A stretch of 64,000 bases of DNA from Maricaulis sp965228215 (GTDB lineage Bacteria > Pseudomonadota > Alphaproteobacteria > Caulobacterales > Maricaulaceae): NCBI GenBank assembly GCA_965228215.1, contig OZ245800.1:1550001-1614000 (forward strand). Direction: 5' to 3'. The position numbers and the translations under genes are program-made. A model generated the notes under the pieces. It saw only the letters and a program-made list of their open reading frames with translations. It had not been told where the DNA came from and did no database searches. This document shows positions 44,266 to 52,290 of this stretch, in pieces. Position 1 is the first letter of the stretch, and each line of letters begins with the position of its first letter.

Positions 44266-45096
44266 TCAGTCGGTGCTGACGAAGGCCTTCTCGACGACGA
44301 AATCGGCCGGGGCGGCATTCGAGCCTTCCACGAAACCGCGATCGAGACAGATCTGTTTCACATCCTTCAGCAGGCCTTCGGAGCCGCAGATCATCACGCG
44401 ATCGATCTCCGGGTCGAGTGCCGGCACACCGAGATGCTCGAACAGCTCGCCGGAATTGATCATGTCGGTGACACGACCCTTCACCGGACCTTCCTCGCGG
44501 GTGACCGAGGTGAAATGCACGAGTTTCTCGGCCGCCATCTCGCCGATCAGCTCGTCTTCCTTGGTCGCGGCGACAAGTTCATTGCCATAGGCCAGTTCCG
44601 CCGTTTCGCGGCAGGTATGGGTCAGGATGACCTGGTCGAATTTCTCATAGGTCTCCGGATCGCGCACGAGGCTCGCGAACGGCGCGATACCCGTGCCCGT
44701 CGAGACGAGATAGAGACGCTTGCCCGGTTTCAGGGCATCGAGGACCAGCGTGCCGGTCGGCTTGCGCCCGAGCAGGACTTCATCGCCCGGCTGGATGTGC
44801 TGGAGGCGGGAGGTCAGCGGACCATCCGGCACCTTGATCGAGTAGAAATCCAGCGCTTCATCCCAGAAGGGGCTGGCCACCGAATAGGCGCGCAGCAGGG
44901 GTTTGCCGTCTTCCTTGGGCAGGCCGATCATCACGAATTCGCCGGAGCGGAACCGGAAGGAGGCCGGCCGGGTAATCCGGAAATGGAAGAGACGGTCGGT
45001 ATAGTGTTTCACCGACAGCACGGTCTCGACCGTGTAGGGGCCGGGCTTGGCCGAGATGGAGTTTTTCGCGGGCGCGGGCGTTGTCATGACATTCAT
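44266..45096 (-). CDS. fpr: Ferredoxin--NADP+ reductase
   Basis: A 276-residue FAD enzyme. FAD-binding RAYSVASPFWDEALDFYSIK is followed by the NADP-binding LYLVSTGTGIAPFASLVRD and the C-terminal VMICGSEGLLKDVKQIC with a substrate-binding ending, VEKAFVSTD. It passes electrons between NADPH and ferredoxin. It is the last gene of the sulfur cluster, 29 bases after cysK, so it likely supplies reduced ferredoxin to the sulfite reductase CysI. The start is ambiguous: the Met at 45096 is used, a TTG at 45108 and a Met at 45087 are alternatives. Confidence 0.92.
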   Translation of the reverse strand: MNVMTTPAPAKNSISAKPGPYTVETVLSVKHYTDRLFHFRITRPASFRFRSGEFVMIGLPKEDGKPLLRAYSVASPFWDEALDFYSIKVPDGPLTSRLQHIQPGDEVLLGRKPTGTLVLDALKPGKRLYLVSTGTGIAPFASLVRDPETYEKFDQVILTHTCRETAELAYGNELVAATKEDELIGEMAAEKLVHFTSVTREEGPVKGRVTDMINSGELFEHLGVPALDPEIDRVMICGSEGLLKDVKQICLDRGFVEGSNAAPADFVVEKAFVSTD

Positions 45097-45125
45097 GGGT
45101 CTACTCAAGAAATGGAGCGAAGGCG

Positions 45126-46148
45126 TTAAGCCGACGCTCGCGGCGCTTCGGTAACGGTCCAGGCGGGGACAGGCAAGCCCCGGCTTTCGAGGAATTCCGG
45201 ATTGAACAGCTTGCCGGCATAACGCGCGCCGGCATCACACAGCATGGTCACGATGGTCTTGCCGGGTCCCAGATCGCGCGCGAGACGCATGGCGCCGGCG
45301 ATGTTCACACCGGCTGAACCGCCCAGCGACAGGCCTTCCTTCGCGATCAATTCGTAGAGGATAGGCAGCATCTCGGCATCCTCGACCCGGTAGGCATGGT
45401 CCACCTCGAGGCCTTCCAGATTGCCGGTGATCCGGTTCACACCGATGCCCTCGGTGATGGAGGAGCCTTCGCCTTTCAGCTCACCGCGCGTGAAATAGTT
45501 GAACAGGGCAGCACCCGCCGGATCGGCCACGCCGATGGCAATATCCGGATTGAAACTCCGCAAACCCGCTGCGACCCCGGCCAGCGTTCCGCCGGTTCCG
45601 GCGGCGCAGATGAAGGCGTCGACCTTGCCCTCGGTCTGTTGCCAGATCTCCGGGGCCGTCGTCTTTTCGTGGGCCCTGCGATTGGCGAGATTGTCGAACT
45701 GGTTGGCCCAGATGGCACCTTCCGGTTTGCTCGCATCCAGTTCCTCGGCGAGGCGCCTGGAATAGTGCACGAAATGATTGGGGCTCGAGAAGGGCGCGGC
45801 GTCGACCTCGACAAGTTGCGCGCCGAAGGAACGGATCGCGGCCTTCTTCTCCTCGCTCTGGGTGCGGGGCATCACGATGATGACGTCATAGCCGAGTGCA
45901 CCGCCGACCAGGGCCAGACCGATACCGGTATTGCCGGCCGTGCCTTCCACGATCGTGCCGCCGGGACGCAATGTGCCGGCCGCCTCGGCCTCGCGCACGA
46001 TATTGAGCGCGGCGCGGTCCTTCACGGATCCACCGGGATTGAGAAACTCGGCCTTGCCGAGGATCTCGCATCCGGTCTGTTCGGACGGACCATCAAGACG
46101 GATGAGCGGCGTATTGCCGATCAGGTCCAGGACATGTGTGTGTGACAC
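45126..46148 (-). CDS. cysK: Cysteine synthase A (O-acetylserine sulfhydrylase)
   Basis: A 340-residue PLP enzyme that makes cysteine from O-acetylserine and sulfide. The PLP lysine is in NPGGSVKDRAALNIV near residue 43, the substrate loop is VEGTAGNTGIGLALVGGAL, and the phosphate-binding glycine loop is AAGTGGTLAGVAAGL. The protein is longer at the C-terminus than E. coli CysK, as in other alphaproteobacteria. It belongs to the cys operon, 56 bases after cysH. Confidence 0.93.
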   Translation of the reverse strand: MSHTHVLDLIGNTPLIRLDGPSEQTGCEILGKAEFLNPGGSVKDRAALNIVREAEAAGTLRPGGTIVEGTAGNTGIGLALVGGALGYDVIIVMPRTQSEEKKAAIRSFGAQLVEVDAAPFSSPNHFVHYSRRLAEELDASKPEGAIWANQFDNLANRRAHEKTTAPEIWQQTEGKVDAFICAAGTGGTLAGVAAGLRSFNPDIAIGVADPAGAALFNYFTRGELKGEGSSITEGIGVNRITGNLEGLEVDHAYRVEDAEMLPILYELIAKEGLSLGGSAGVNIAGAMRLARDLGPGKTIVTMLCDAGARYAGKLFNPEFLESRGLPVPAWTVTEAPRASA

Positions 46149-46204
46149 CGAAGCGCCCTTTCATTCGTATGCAGCCGGCAATCGTGTGGGGCCGGACCCG
46201 CAAT

Positions 46205-47332
46205 CTATTCCGCTGCGACGCGCTGGGGCAGGTGAATGCCGCACTCGGTCTTGTTCTGTCCGACCCAGCGTCCGGACCGGATGTCGCCGCCCTCGCGGGC
46301 CGGTGCCGTACAGGTCCAGCAGCCGATGGACGTGTAGCCCATATCGGTCAGGGGGTGTCGCGGCAAATCGTAGCGCTGGAAATAGGCATTGATCTCATCG
46401 GCGGAAAGATTGGCCAGCGGATTGACGCGGATACTGCCATTGACCCGCTCCACCACCGGCAGGGACAGCCGGTCGCCGCCGTGGAAGCGTTTCCGCCCCG
46501 TGATGAGGGCGTCGTAATCCGTCAGGGCCCTGTCGAGCGGGCGGGTCTTGCGCAGGGCGCAGCAGGCATCATTGTCCCGCGACCAGAGCCGGTTGTCCGG
46601 ATCTTCCTGTTCCACTTCTTCGGCGTCGGGCGTGAGCACGCGGACATTGGTCAGGCCGAGGCGGTCCACGAGTTCATCGCGATATTGTTCCGTCTGTGCG
46701 AAATGCCGGCCGGTATCGAGGAAGAGCACGGGCGTGTCCGGATCGATCTTGCTGACGAGGTGCAGGCCGATGGCGGCTTCGGCTCCGAACGAGGAGAGGA
46801 TGGCGATCTTGCCATTCCAGACCGAACCGATGGCGTCGCGGAGAATGTCCAGCGGTTCCATGTCGCGATAGCGGGTATTGAGCTCGGCGAGATCGATCCT
46901 TGCCGACGCCGGTTGCTGGGGCGCGCGGGCACGCTGGCGCAACACGGTCGGCGCGCTGTCATTCGCGGGTTGGTAGCGCACGGAGAAGCGTTCCATCGCG
47001 CGGGCCCAGTCCGTGTCGAGATCCTTGCGGTCGGGCAGGATCTCGTCGAAGCCGACACGTTTCAGGAATTGCGCCTGGTCCGGGATGAGATCGCCGGTCG
47101 CGCGCAGCCGGCCGCGATAGTTCAGCCGGTTGCGGATCTGGCTGGCCAGGGTGAAACCGCGGCCATCCTTGAAGGACGAAAAATGGATGTCGACGATTAC
47201 GGCATGTTCGATCTGGCCGGCTACGGACTGCCAGTCATCGCCGGCGTCGAGCAGGATCACGTCGCCGCCGCCAGAAGCGAGCTGTGCGTCGACGAGGTCG
47301 TGGCTGTCGGTATCCAGTCTACTGGTGAGCAT
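46205..47332 (-). CDS. cysH: DUF934-CysH fusion, assimilatory adenylylsulfate reductase
   Basis: A 375-residue protein of two parts. Residues 1-135 are DUF934 (FKDGRGFTLASQIRNRLNYR, LIPDQAQFLKRVGFDEILPD), normally a separate small protein of sulfite-reduction operons. Residues about 150-375 are the PP-loop reductase CysH (AILSSFGAEAAIGLHLVSKI). CC in NDACCALRKTRPL and CxxC in GCWTCTAP indicate a 4Fe-4S cluster, as in APS reductases; ECGIH carries the nucleophilic Cys. It reduces APS (or PAPS) to sulfite. The fusion is unusual and the start overlaps the end of cysI. Confidence 0.9.
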   Translation of the reverse strand: MLTSRLDTDSHDLVDAQLASGGGDVILLDAGDDWQSVAGQIEHAVIVDIHFSSFKDGRGFTLASQIRNRLNYRGRLRATGDLIPDQAQFLKRVGFDEILPDRKDLDTDWARAMERFSVRYQPANDSAPTVLRQRARAPQQPASARIDLAELNTRYRDMEPLDILRDAIGSVWNGKIAILSSFGAEAAIGLHLVSKIDPDTPVLFLDTGRHFAQTEQYRDELVDRLGLTNVRVLTPDAEEVEQEDPDNRLWSRDNDACCALRKTRPLDRALTDYDALITGRKRFHGGDRLSLPVVERVNGSIRVNPLANLSADEINAYFQRYDLPRHPLTDMGYTSIGCWTCTAPAREGGDIRSGRWVGQNKTECGIHLPQRVAAE

Positions 47333-48956
47333 AGATGGCCTCCTTGAAGACATCGGCGCCGGTGCGGCGAAGCGTGTCGATGAAACGCTCGCCGGTCTGG
47401 CGCAGATCGAGATAGGCATGAAGGATGCGGGCGATGGCGCCGGGCACGTCCTCGCCGGCAAGACCCTTGCCGACAATGGCGCCGATTGCGGCATCCGCGC
47501 CGAAGGCGCCGCCCAGGGTGATCTGGTAGAATTCCTCGCCGCGCTTGTCGACACCGAGCACGCCGATATGGGCGACATGGTGATGGCCGCACGCATTGAT
47601 GCAGCCGGAGATCTTGATCGTCACATCGCCGGCGGCATCGGCCAGGCCATCGGCCTCGAGGCGTTCGGAAATGGCCTGCGCCACTGGGATGGAGCGGGCA
47701 TTGGCGAGATTGCAGTAGTCGAGCCCCGGGCAGGCGACGATATCCGTCGCGAGACCGGCATTGGCGGTCGCGAGATCGGCGGCCACCAGGCCTGACCAGA
47801 CAGCGTAGAGATCCTCATTGCGCACATGCGGCAGGATCAGGTTCTGGTCCGGCGTGACCCGTACCTCGTCGAAACCGAAGCGTTCGGCGAGGTCTGCGAC
47901 CGCGTCCATCTGGTCCGCTGTCGCATCGCCGGGCGTGCCGCCGATCGGTTTCAGCGAGATCACCACGCTCGACAGGCCGGGCGTGCGGTGGTCGCGGCGA
48001 TTGCGGCCGAGCCAGCGCCGGAAGTCCGCCTCGCCCGCATCGGGCAGGGCGCTTGCTTCAGTCACATCGGGTGCCTGGAAGAAGCCGCGGATGCGGGCGA
48101 TCTCGGCAGCGTCCAGATGCAGTTCGCCGTTGCGGATGAAACCCCATTCCTCGTCGACCTGGCGCGCGAATTCCTCCGGGCCGAGCGCGTCGACCAGAAT
48201 CTTGATCCGCGCCTTGTAGAGATTGTCCCTACGGCCGTGCTGATTGTAGACGCGGAGGATTGCGGTCAGATAGCTCAGCAGGTCCTGCGGCTGGAGGCCG
48301 TCGCGGATCTTGCGGGCGAGGCGCGGCGTGCGGCCCTGGCCGCCACCGACCCAGACCTCGAAGACCGGATTGCCGGCAGCGTCCTTGACGATCTGCAGCC
48401 CGATATCGTGCACGCGAATGCCCGCACGGTCTTCCTCGGCGCCATTGACGGCGATCTTGAACTTGCGCGGCAGGAAGGTGAATTCCGGGTGCAGGGTCGA
48501 CCACTGGCGGATGATTTCCGCCCAGGGCCGGCTGTCCTCGATCTCGTCGGCTGCGGCGCCTGCGAACGGATCGGCCGTGGTATTGCGGATGCAATTGCCC
48601 GAAGTCTGGATGGCGTGCATTTCAGCATCAGCCAGCAATTCCAGAATTTCCGGGATATCCACCAGGGATGGCCAGTTGAACTGGATGTTCTGGCGGGTGG
48701 TGAAATGGCCGTAACCGCGATCATAACGCCGCGCGATCTCGGCCAGCGTTCGAACCTGGGCGCTGCTCATCGTGCCGTAGGGGATCGCCACCCGCAGCAT
48801 GTAGGCGTGTAGCTGCAGATAGACGCCATTCATCAGGCGCAGGGGTTTGAACTGGTCCTCGGTGAGACGGCCATCGAGGCGGCGCTTGACCTGGTCGCGG
48901 AATTCCGCGATCCGTTCGCGCACAATCCTCTCGTCATACTGGTCGTAGCGATACAT
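47319..48956 (-). CDS. cysI: Sulfite reductase hemoprotein CysI (nitrite/sulfite reductase family)
   Basis: A 545-residue siroheme and 4Fe-4S reductase. Two ferredoxin-like halves are present (GHFTTRQNIQFNWPSLVDIP, ... VRVTPDQNLILPHVRNEDLY). The cluster and siroheme ligands are the four cysteines in ACPGLDYCNLANARSIP and SGCINACGHHHVAHIGV. It reduces sulfite to sulfide using electrons from ferredoxin (no flavoprotein CysJ is seen, so the adjacent Fpr plus ferredoxin is the likely donor). Start and stop overlap both neighbours. Confidence 0.94.
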   Translation of the reverse strand: MYRYDQYDERIVRERIAEFRDQVKRRLDGRLTEDQFKPLRLMNGVYLQLHAYMLRVAIPYGTMSSAQVRTLAEIARRYDRGYGHFTTRQNIQFNWPSLVDIPEILELLADAEMHAIQTSGNCIRNTTADPFAGAAADEIEDSRPWAEIIRQWSTLHPEFTFLPRKFKIAVNGAEEDRAGIRVHDIGLQIVKDAAGNPVFEVWVGGGQGRTPRLARKIRDGLQPQDLLSYLTAILRVYNQHGRRDNLYKARIKILVDALGPEEFARQVDEEWGFIRNGELHLDAAEIARIRGFFQAPDVTEASALPDAGEADFRRWLGRNRRDHRTPGLSSVVISLKPIGGTPGDATADQMDAVADLAERFGFDEVRVTPDQNLILPHVRNEDLYAVWSGLVAADLATANAGLATDIVACPGLDYCNLANARSIPVAQAISERLEADGLADAAGDVTIKISGCINACGHHHVAHIGVLGVDKRGEEFYQITLGGAFGADAAIGAIVGKGLAGEDVPGAIARILHAYLDLRQTGERFIDTLRRTGADVFKEAIYAHQ

Positions 48957-49231
48957 CAGGCGGCTCCCAGGAGGCGCGTCGATCCCGCGCTGGGACCGCC
49001 CAGGCGAATGCTCTCGCGGCGCCATTTCTGTCCGGCCGGCGAGTCGTCCTCAAGCTCGATGATGTAGGGGCCGACGGCGATGCCGAATTCCGTCTCGGCG
49101 ACCGGGAGCAGGGCCGTCGCGGCCTCGTCGGTCAGTTGCTGGGCGTCGAGAATTTCGGTCGACCACTGGCCTTCGGCCGTGCGGTAGATGACCCGACCAT
49201 CGGTCAGGCGGTTCGCGGTAAGCGCTTTCAT
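48956..49231 (-). CDS. DUF2849 protein of the sulfur operon
   Basis: A 91-residue soluble protein, MKALTANRLTDGRVIYRTAE at the start, then GQWSTEILDAQQLTDEAATA. This small DUF2849 family is typically found between cysG and cysI and has no proven role; an accessory function in sulfite reduction is presumed from position. It overlaps both neighbours by a few bases. Confidence 0.85.
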   Translation of the reverse strand: MKALTANRLTDGRVIYRTAEGQWSTEILDAQQLTDEAATALLPVAETEFGIAVGPYIIELEDDSPAGQKWRRESIRLGGPSAGSTRLLGAA

Positions 49232-50619
49232 GCGATCTGCTCCGCCGCGTCTGCGGCCTGTTTCGATGTCGCCAGGGCGGCCGTCTCACCGACGATGATC
49301 ACGGCGGGCCCGGTGATAGTTTCCGAAATGACGAGGTCGGCGAGACCGTCGAGCGTGCCGGTCATGGTGCGTTGCCGGTCAGTTGTGCCGTTCTCGATGA
49401 TGGCGATGGGGGTGGAGGCGTCGCGGCCCGTCTCGATCAGCTTGCGCCGGATTTCCGGAGCTGCGCCGACGCCCATGTAGAAGACACCCGTCGAATTGGG
49501 AGCGGCCAGCTGGCTGTAATCGGCGTCCGGCCCGTCCTTCTTCACCACGCCGGAGGCGAAGGTGACGCTCTGGGCATGGTCGCGATGGGTGAGAGGCACG
49601 CCCGCCGAGGCTGCGCAGGCGATTGCAGCCGTGATGCCGGGCGTGACCTGGACCTCGATGCCGGCGGCTTCCACCGTGGCCATTTCCTCGCCGCCGCGTC
49701 CGAAGATGAAGGGATCGCCGCCCTTGAGGCGCACAACGCGCAGGCCGCGCCGGGCGTGGTCGATCAGGATATTCTCGATGGCGTGCTGGGGCACGGGGTG
49801 ATGACCCTTGGTCTTGCCGACATCGATGCGGATGGCATCGCGGCGCGCCAGGTCCAGCACGCCCTGGCTGACCAGGCGGTCAAAGACGATGACATCGGCC
49901 TCGCGCAGGAGGCGGGCGGCCTTGATGGTGAGCAGATCCGGATCGCCCGGACCGGCTCCGACCAGGTGCACAATGCCTGTAGACTCGCCCGTCTCGCCAT
50001 TGAGTTCGCGCAGCATTTCGCGCCGTGCACCGGCGGTGTCGCCGGACAGGGCGAGGTCACGGGCCTTGCCGCGCAGGGCGCGTTCCCAGAAAGCCCGGCG
50101 ATCGTCGAACTTGTCGAAGACCGATTTCACCGTCGCGCGCAGCTCACGGGCGAGGTCTGCGATGACGCCGATACGTGCGGGCAGGACGCGTTCGATCTCG
50201 GAGCGGATATCGACCGAGAGCACGGGCGCCGCACCGCCGGATGCGACGGAGACGACGATCCCGTCACGATCGATCAGGGCCGGGGTCTGGAAATCGGACC
50301 CGGCCGGGGAGTCGACGATATTGACCATGGCGCCCAGGCCGCGGGCCTGTCGCGCCAGGCGGGCGATGGTGAGATCGTCACCGCCCGCAATGAAAACCAG
50401 GGTCGCGCCACGAAGATCCCGCCGGTTCGGCTCCCGGCGGATGAGCTGCGCATATTGGGCGATATCCGCAGCGACAGGATCGTCATTGGCACCGGTGAAC
50501 CACTTCAACCGGGCCGGGGAGTCGAGGAACAGGCGTGCCTTTGCCTCGGCCATGGGGCCATGGCCGATGACGATGACGGTTGATCCTTCCAGAGGGATGG
50601 AGGCCGGAAATACACGCAT
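49228..50619 (-). CDS. cysG: Siroheme synthase CysG (multifunctional)
   Basis: A 463-residue three-activity enzyme. The N-terminal half is the precorrin-2 dehydrogenase/ferrochelatase (STVIVIGHGPMAEAKARLFL, a variant NAD loop); the C-terminal half is uroporphyrinogen-III methyltransferase (VHLVGAGPGDPDLLTIKAAR, RLKGGDPFIFGRGGEEMATV). It makes siroheme for CysI downstream. As the first gene of the minus-strand cys operon it is divergent from a LysR gene that may act as regulator. Confidence 0.94.
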   Translation of the reverse strand: MRVFPASIPLEGSTVIVIGHGPMAEAKARLFLDSPARLKWFTGANDDPVAADIAQYAQLIRREPNRRDLRGATLVFIAGGDDLTIARLARQARGLGAMVNIVDSPAGSDFQTPALIDRDGIVVSVASGGAAPVLSVDIRSEIERVLPARIGVIADLARELRATVKSVFDKFDDRRAFWERALRGKARDLALSGDTAGARREMLRELNGETGESTGIVHLVGAGPGDPDLLTIKAARLLREADVIVFDRLVSQGVLDLARRDAIRIDVGKTKGHHPVPQHAIENILIDHARRGLRVVRLKGGDPFIFGRGGEEMATVEAAGIEVQVTPGITAAIACAASAGVPLTHRDHAQSVTFASGVVKKDGPDADYSQLAAPNSTGVFYMGVGAAPEIRRKLIETGRDASTPIAIIENGTTDRQRTMTGTLDGLADLVISETITGPAVIIVGETAALATSKQAADAAEQIA

Positions 50620-50728
50620 TGCTCTGATCCAATCCTGCGCCTTCGTGGCGCGACGGATTGAATATTTCTATTGATTGTGCTCATTACAAACGACGATTTA
50701 TGGGTTTTGGGTTTAGAAAAACTAATCA
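50620..50728. promoter_or_regulatory. Divergent control region, cysG operon / LysR gene
   Basis: A 109-base A/T-rich gap. attgatt (50670-50676) and aatcaat (50724-50730) are inverted copies about 47 bases apart and may be LysR half sites. The cys operon promoter should be here; no consensus -35/-10 is claimed. Confidence 0.4.
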
Positions 50729-51664
50729 ATGTCCGGATCCTCGCGCCTCCCTCCGCTGAACTCCCTGCGTGCCTTCGAAGCGGCAGCGCGGCTCGAGAGT
50801 TTCTCCCGTGCCGCGGACGAGCTGTCCGTCACGCCCGGAGCGATCAGCCAGCAGATCCGGCAATTGGAGGATCATGTCGGCGCACCGCTCTTCATCCGGC
50901 AGGGCCGCACTCTGAGTCTCACCGATGCCGGTCGTGCCGCCGCCAACACCACGTCGGACGCGTTCGAACTGCTCGAGCGCGCCGTCGCCATCATGCGTCA
51001 GCCGGCGCAGAAACGCCGGCTGACAGTGAGTGTCGCACCGTCCTTCGCCGGCAAATGGCTGGCGCCGCGCCTGCACCGTTTCCAGGAGCGAGCACCGGAA
51101 ATCGAGGTCTGGATCTCCGCTGCCAGCGAGCGCGTGGATCTCGCCGCCGGTGCTGCGGATCTCGCCATCCGTTACGGGCCCGGTGGTGATCTGACCATCG
51201 AGGAAGACCGCCTGCTGTCGGAGGAGGTCCTGCCAGTCTGCAGTCCGGACCTGCTTCGGGACAGCGAGCCGATCCGCCAGCCGCGGGACCTGGCCGCCCA
51301 CACCCTGCTGCACGATGCCTCGCCAGAGAGCGATGTCGACGGCGCCGATTGGGGTGCCTGGCTTGCGGCGCGCCGCATCCGGGGGCTGGAGACCAGCGGC
51401 GGGGTGAGGTTCAACCAGTCCGCCCTGGTGATCGATGCGGCGGTTGCCGGTCGGGGCATCGCCCTGGCCAAGCGGGCGCTCGCGCAAAACGACCTGGCGT
51501 CCGGTCGACTGGTGGCGCTCTTCCCGGACGGGGTCTCGCCGGTGCGCTCGGCCTATCACATCGCCACGGCCCGGAACCGCCCGCTCAGCTCGGATGCCCA
51601 GGCCTTCATCGCCTGGCTGAAAGACGAGGCCCGCCATCACGAGGCCGGGCTGGACGAGTTGTAG
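50729..51664 (+). CDS. LysR-family transcriptional regulator (GcvA-like)
   Basis: A 311-residue LysR regulator. The helix-turn-helix is FEAAARLESFSRAADELSVT followed by PGAISQQIRQLEDHVGAPLF. The effector domain has GcvA-type features (GAADLAIRYGPGGDL; AVAGRGIALAKRALAQNDLA). It is divergent from the cysG operon and probably regulates it, possibly sensing a sulfur-assimilation intermediate; CysB itself looks different. Inference from layout. Confidence 0.9.
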   Translation: MSGSSRLPPLNSLRAFEAAARLESFSRAADELSVTPGAISQQIRQLEDHVGAPLFIRQGRTLSLTDAGRAAANTTSDAFELLERAVAIMRQPAQKRRLTVSVAPSFAGKWLAPRLHRFQERAPEIEVWISAASERVDLAAGAADLAIRYGPGGDLTIEEDRLLSEEVLPVCSPDLLRDSEPIRQPRDLAAHTLLHDASPESDVDGADWGAWLAARRIRGLETSGGVRFNQSALVIDAAVAGRGIALAKRALAQNDLASGRLVALFPDGVSPVRSAYHIATARNRPLSSDAQAFIAWLKDEARHHEAGLDEL

Positions 51665-51712
51665 GGTGCCGGCTCGATCCGCTAGCCTTCGTCCAGCGAG
51701 AGGAGGCCGCCG

Positions 51713-52084
51713 ATGATCGGATATGCGACCCTGGGGACAAACCGGTTCGAAGCGTCTGCCGAATTCTATGACGCGCTGCTGGCAGAGTTCGGCGCAACGC
51801 GCGTGATGGAAAGCGACACGACCATTATCTGGGCGACCGGGATGGACCAGCCCGCTCTTGCGATCATCAAGCCCTTCGACGGCAAGCCGGCGAGTGTCGG
51901 GAACGGGTCGATGATCGGTCTGGCCATGTCGGGCCGCGAGCAGGTCGAGGCGGTTCACGCCCTCGCCCTGGAGCTGGGTGGCACGAATGAGGGTGATCCG
52001 GGGGTGCGGGGCGAGGGCAGTTTCTACGCCGCCTATTTCCGCGATCCGGACGGCAACAAGCTCGCCCTGTTCCACATCGGCTGA
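51713..52084 (+). CDS. VOC-family protein (glyoxalase-like)
   Basis: A 123-residue VOC protein: MIGYATLGTNRFEASAEFYD at the start, then a GMDQPALAIIKPFDGKPASV strand and an ending AAYFRDPDGNKLALFHIG. This subgroup commonly lacks one metal ligand at the start (Tyr in place of His). Substrate is not identifiable. It follows the LysR gene by 48 bases. Confidence 0.82.
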   Translation: MIGYATLGTNRFEASAEFYDALLAEFGATRVMESDTTIIWATGMDQPALAIIKPFDGKPASVGNGSMIGLAMSGREQVEAVHALALELGGTNEGDPGVRGEGSFYAAYFRDPDGNKLALFHIG

Positions 52085-52290
52085 GAGCAGGTTCACAACT
52101 GGTCTCGTTACCGATCACATTTTGCGACTCACTATCATCCGCAAACATATGTGTCGCGGTGCACGGTTTTGCCCTGAAATCCGCTTGACCGGCAGGGTGG
52201 GGACGGTGCGAATATGCGCGGACTTGTCGGGCCTTTAGGGTCTTTTCGAGCCTGTTTATCCACCGGTGCAGGGACCGGGGTGGGGGAAGA
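52085..52290. promoter_or_regulatory. Upstream region of the 2-oxoacid oxidoreductase operon
   Basis: A 206-base gap without an ORF. It is A/T-rich near 52100-52150 and precedes a three-gene operon. GGGGGAAGA lies just before the ATG at 52291. I see no recognisable operator. Confidence 0.4.
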
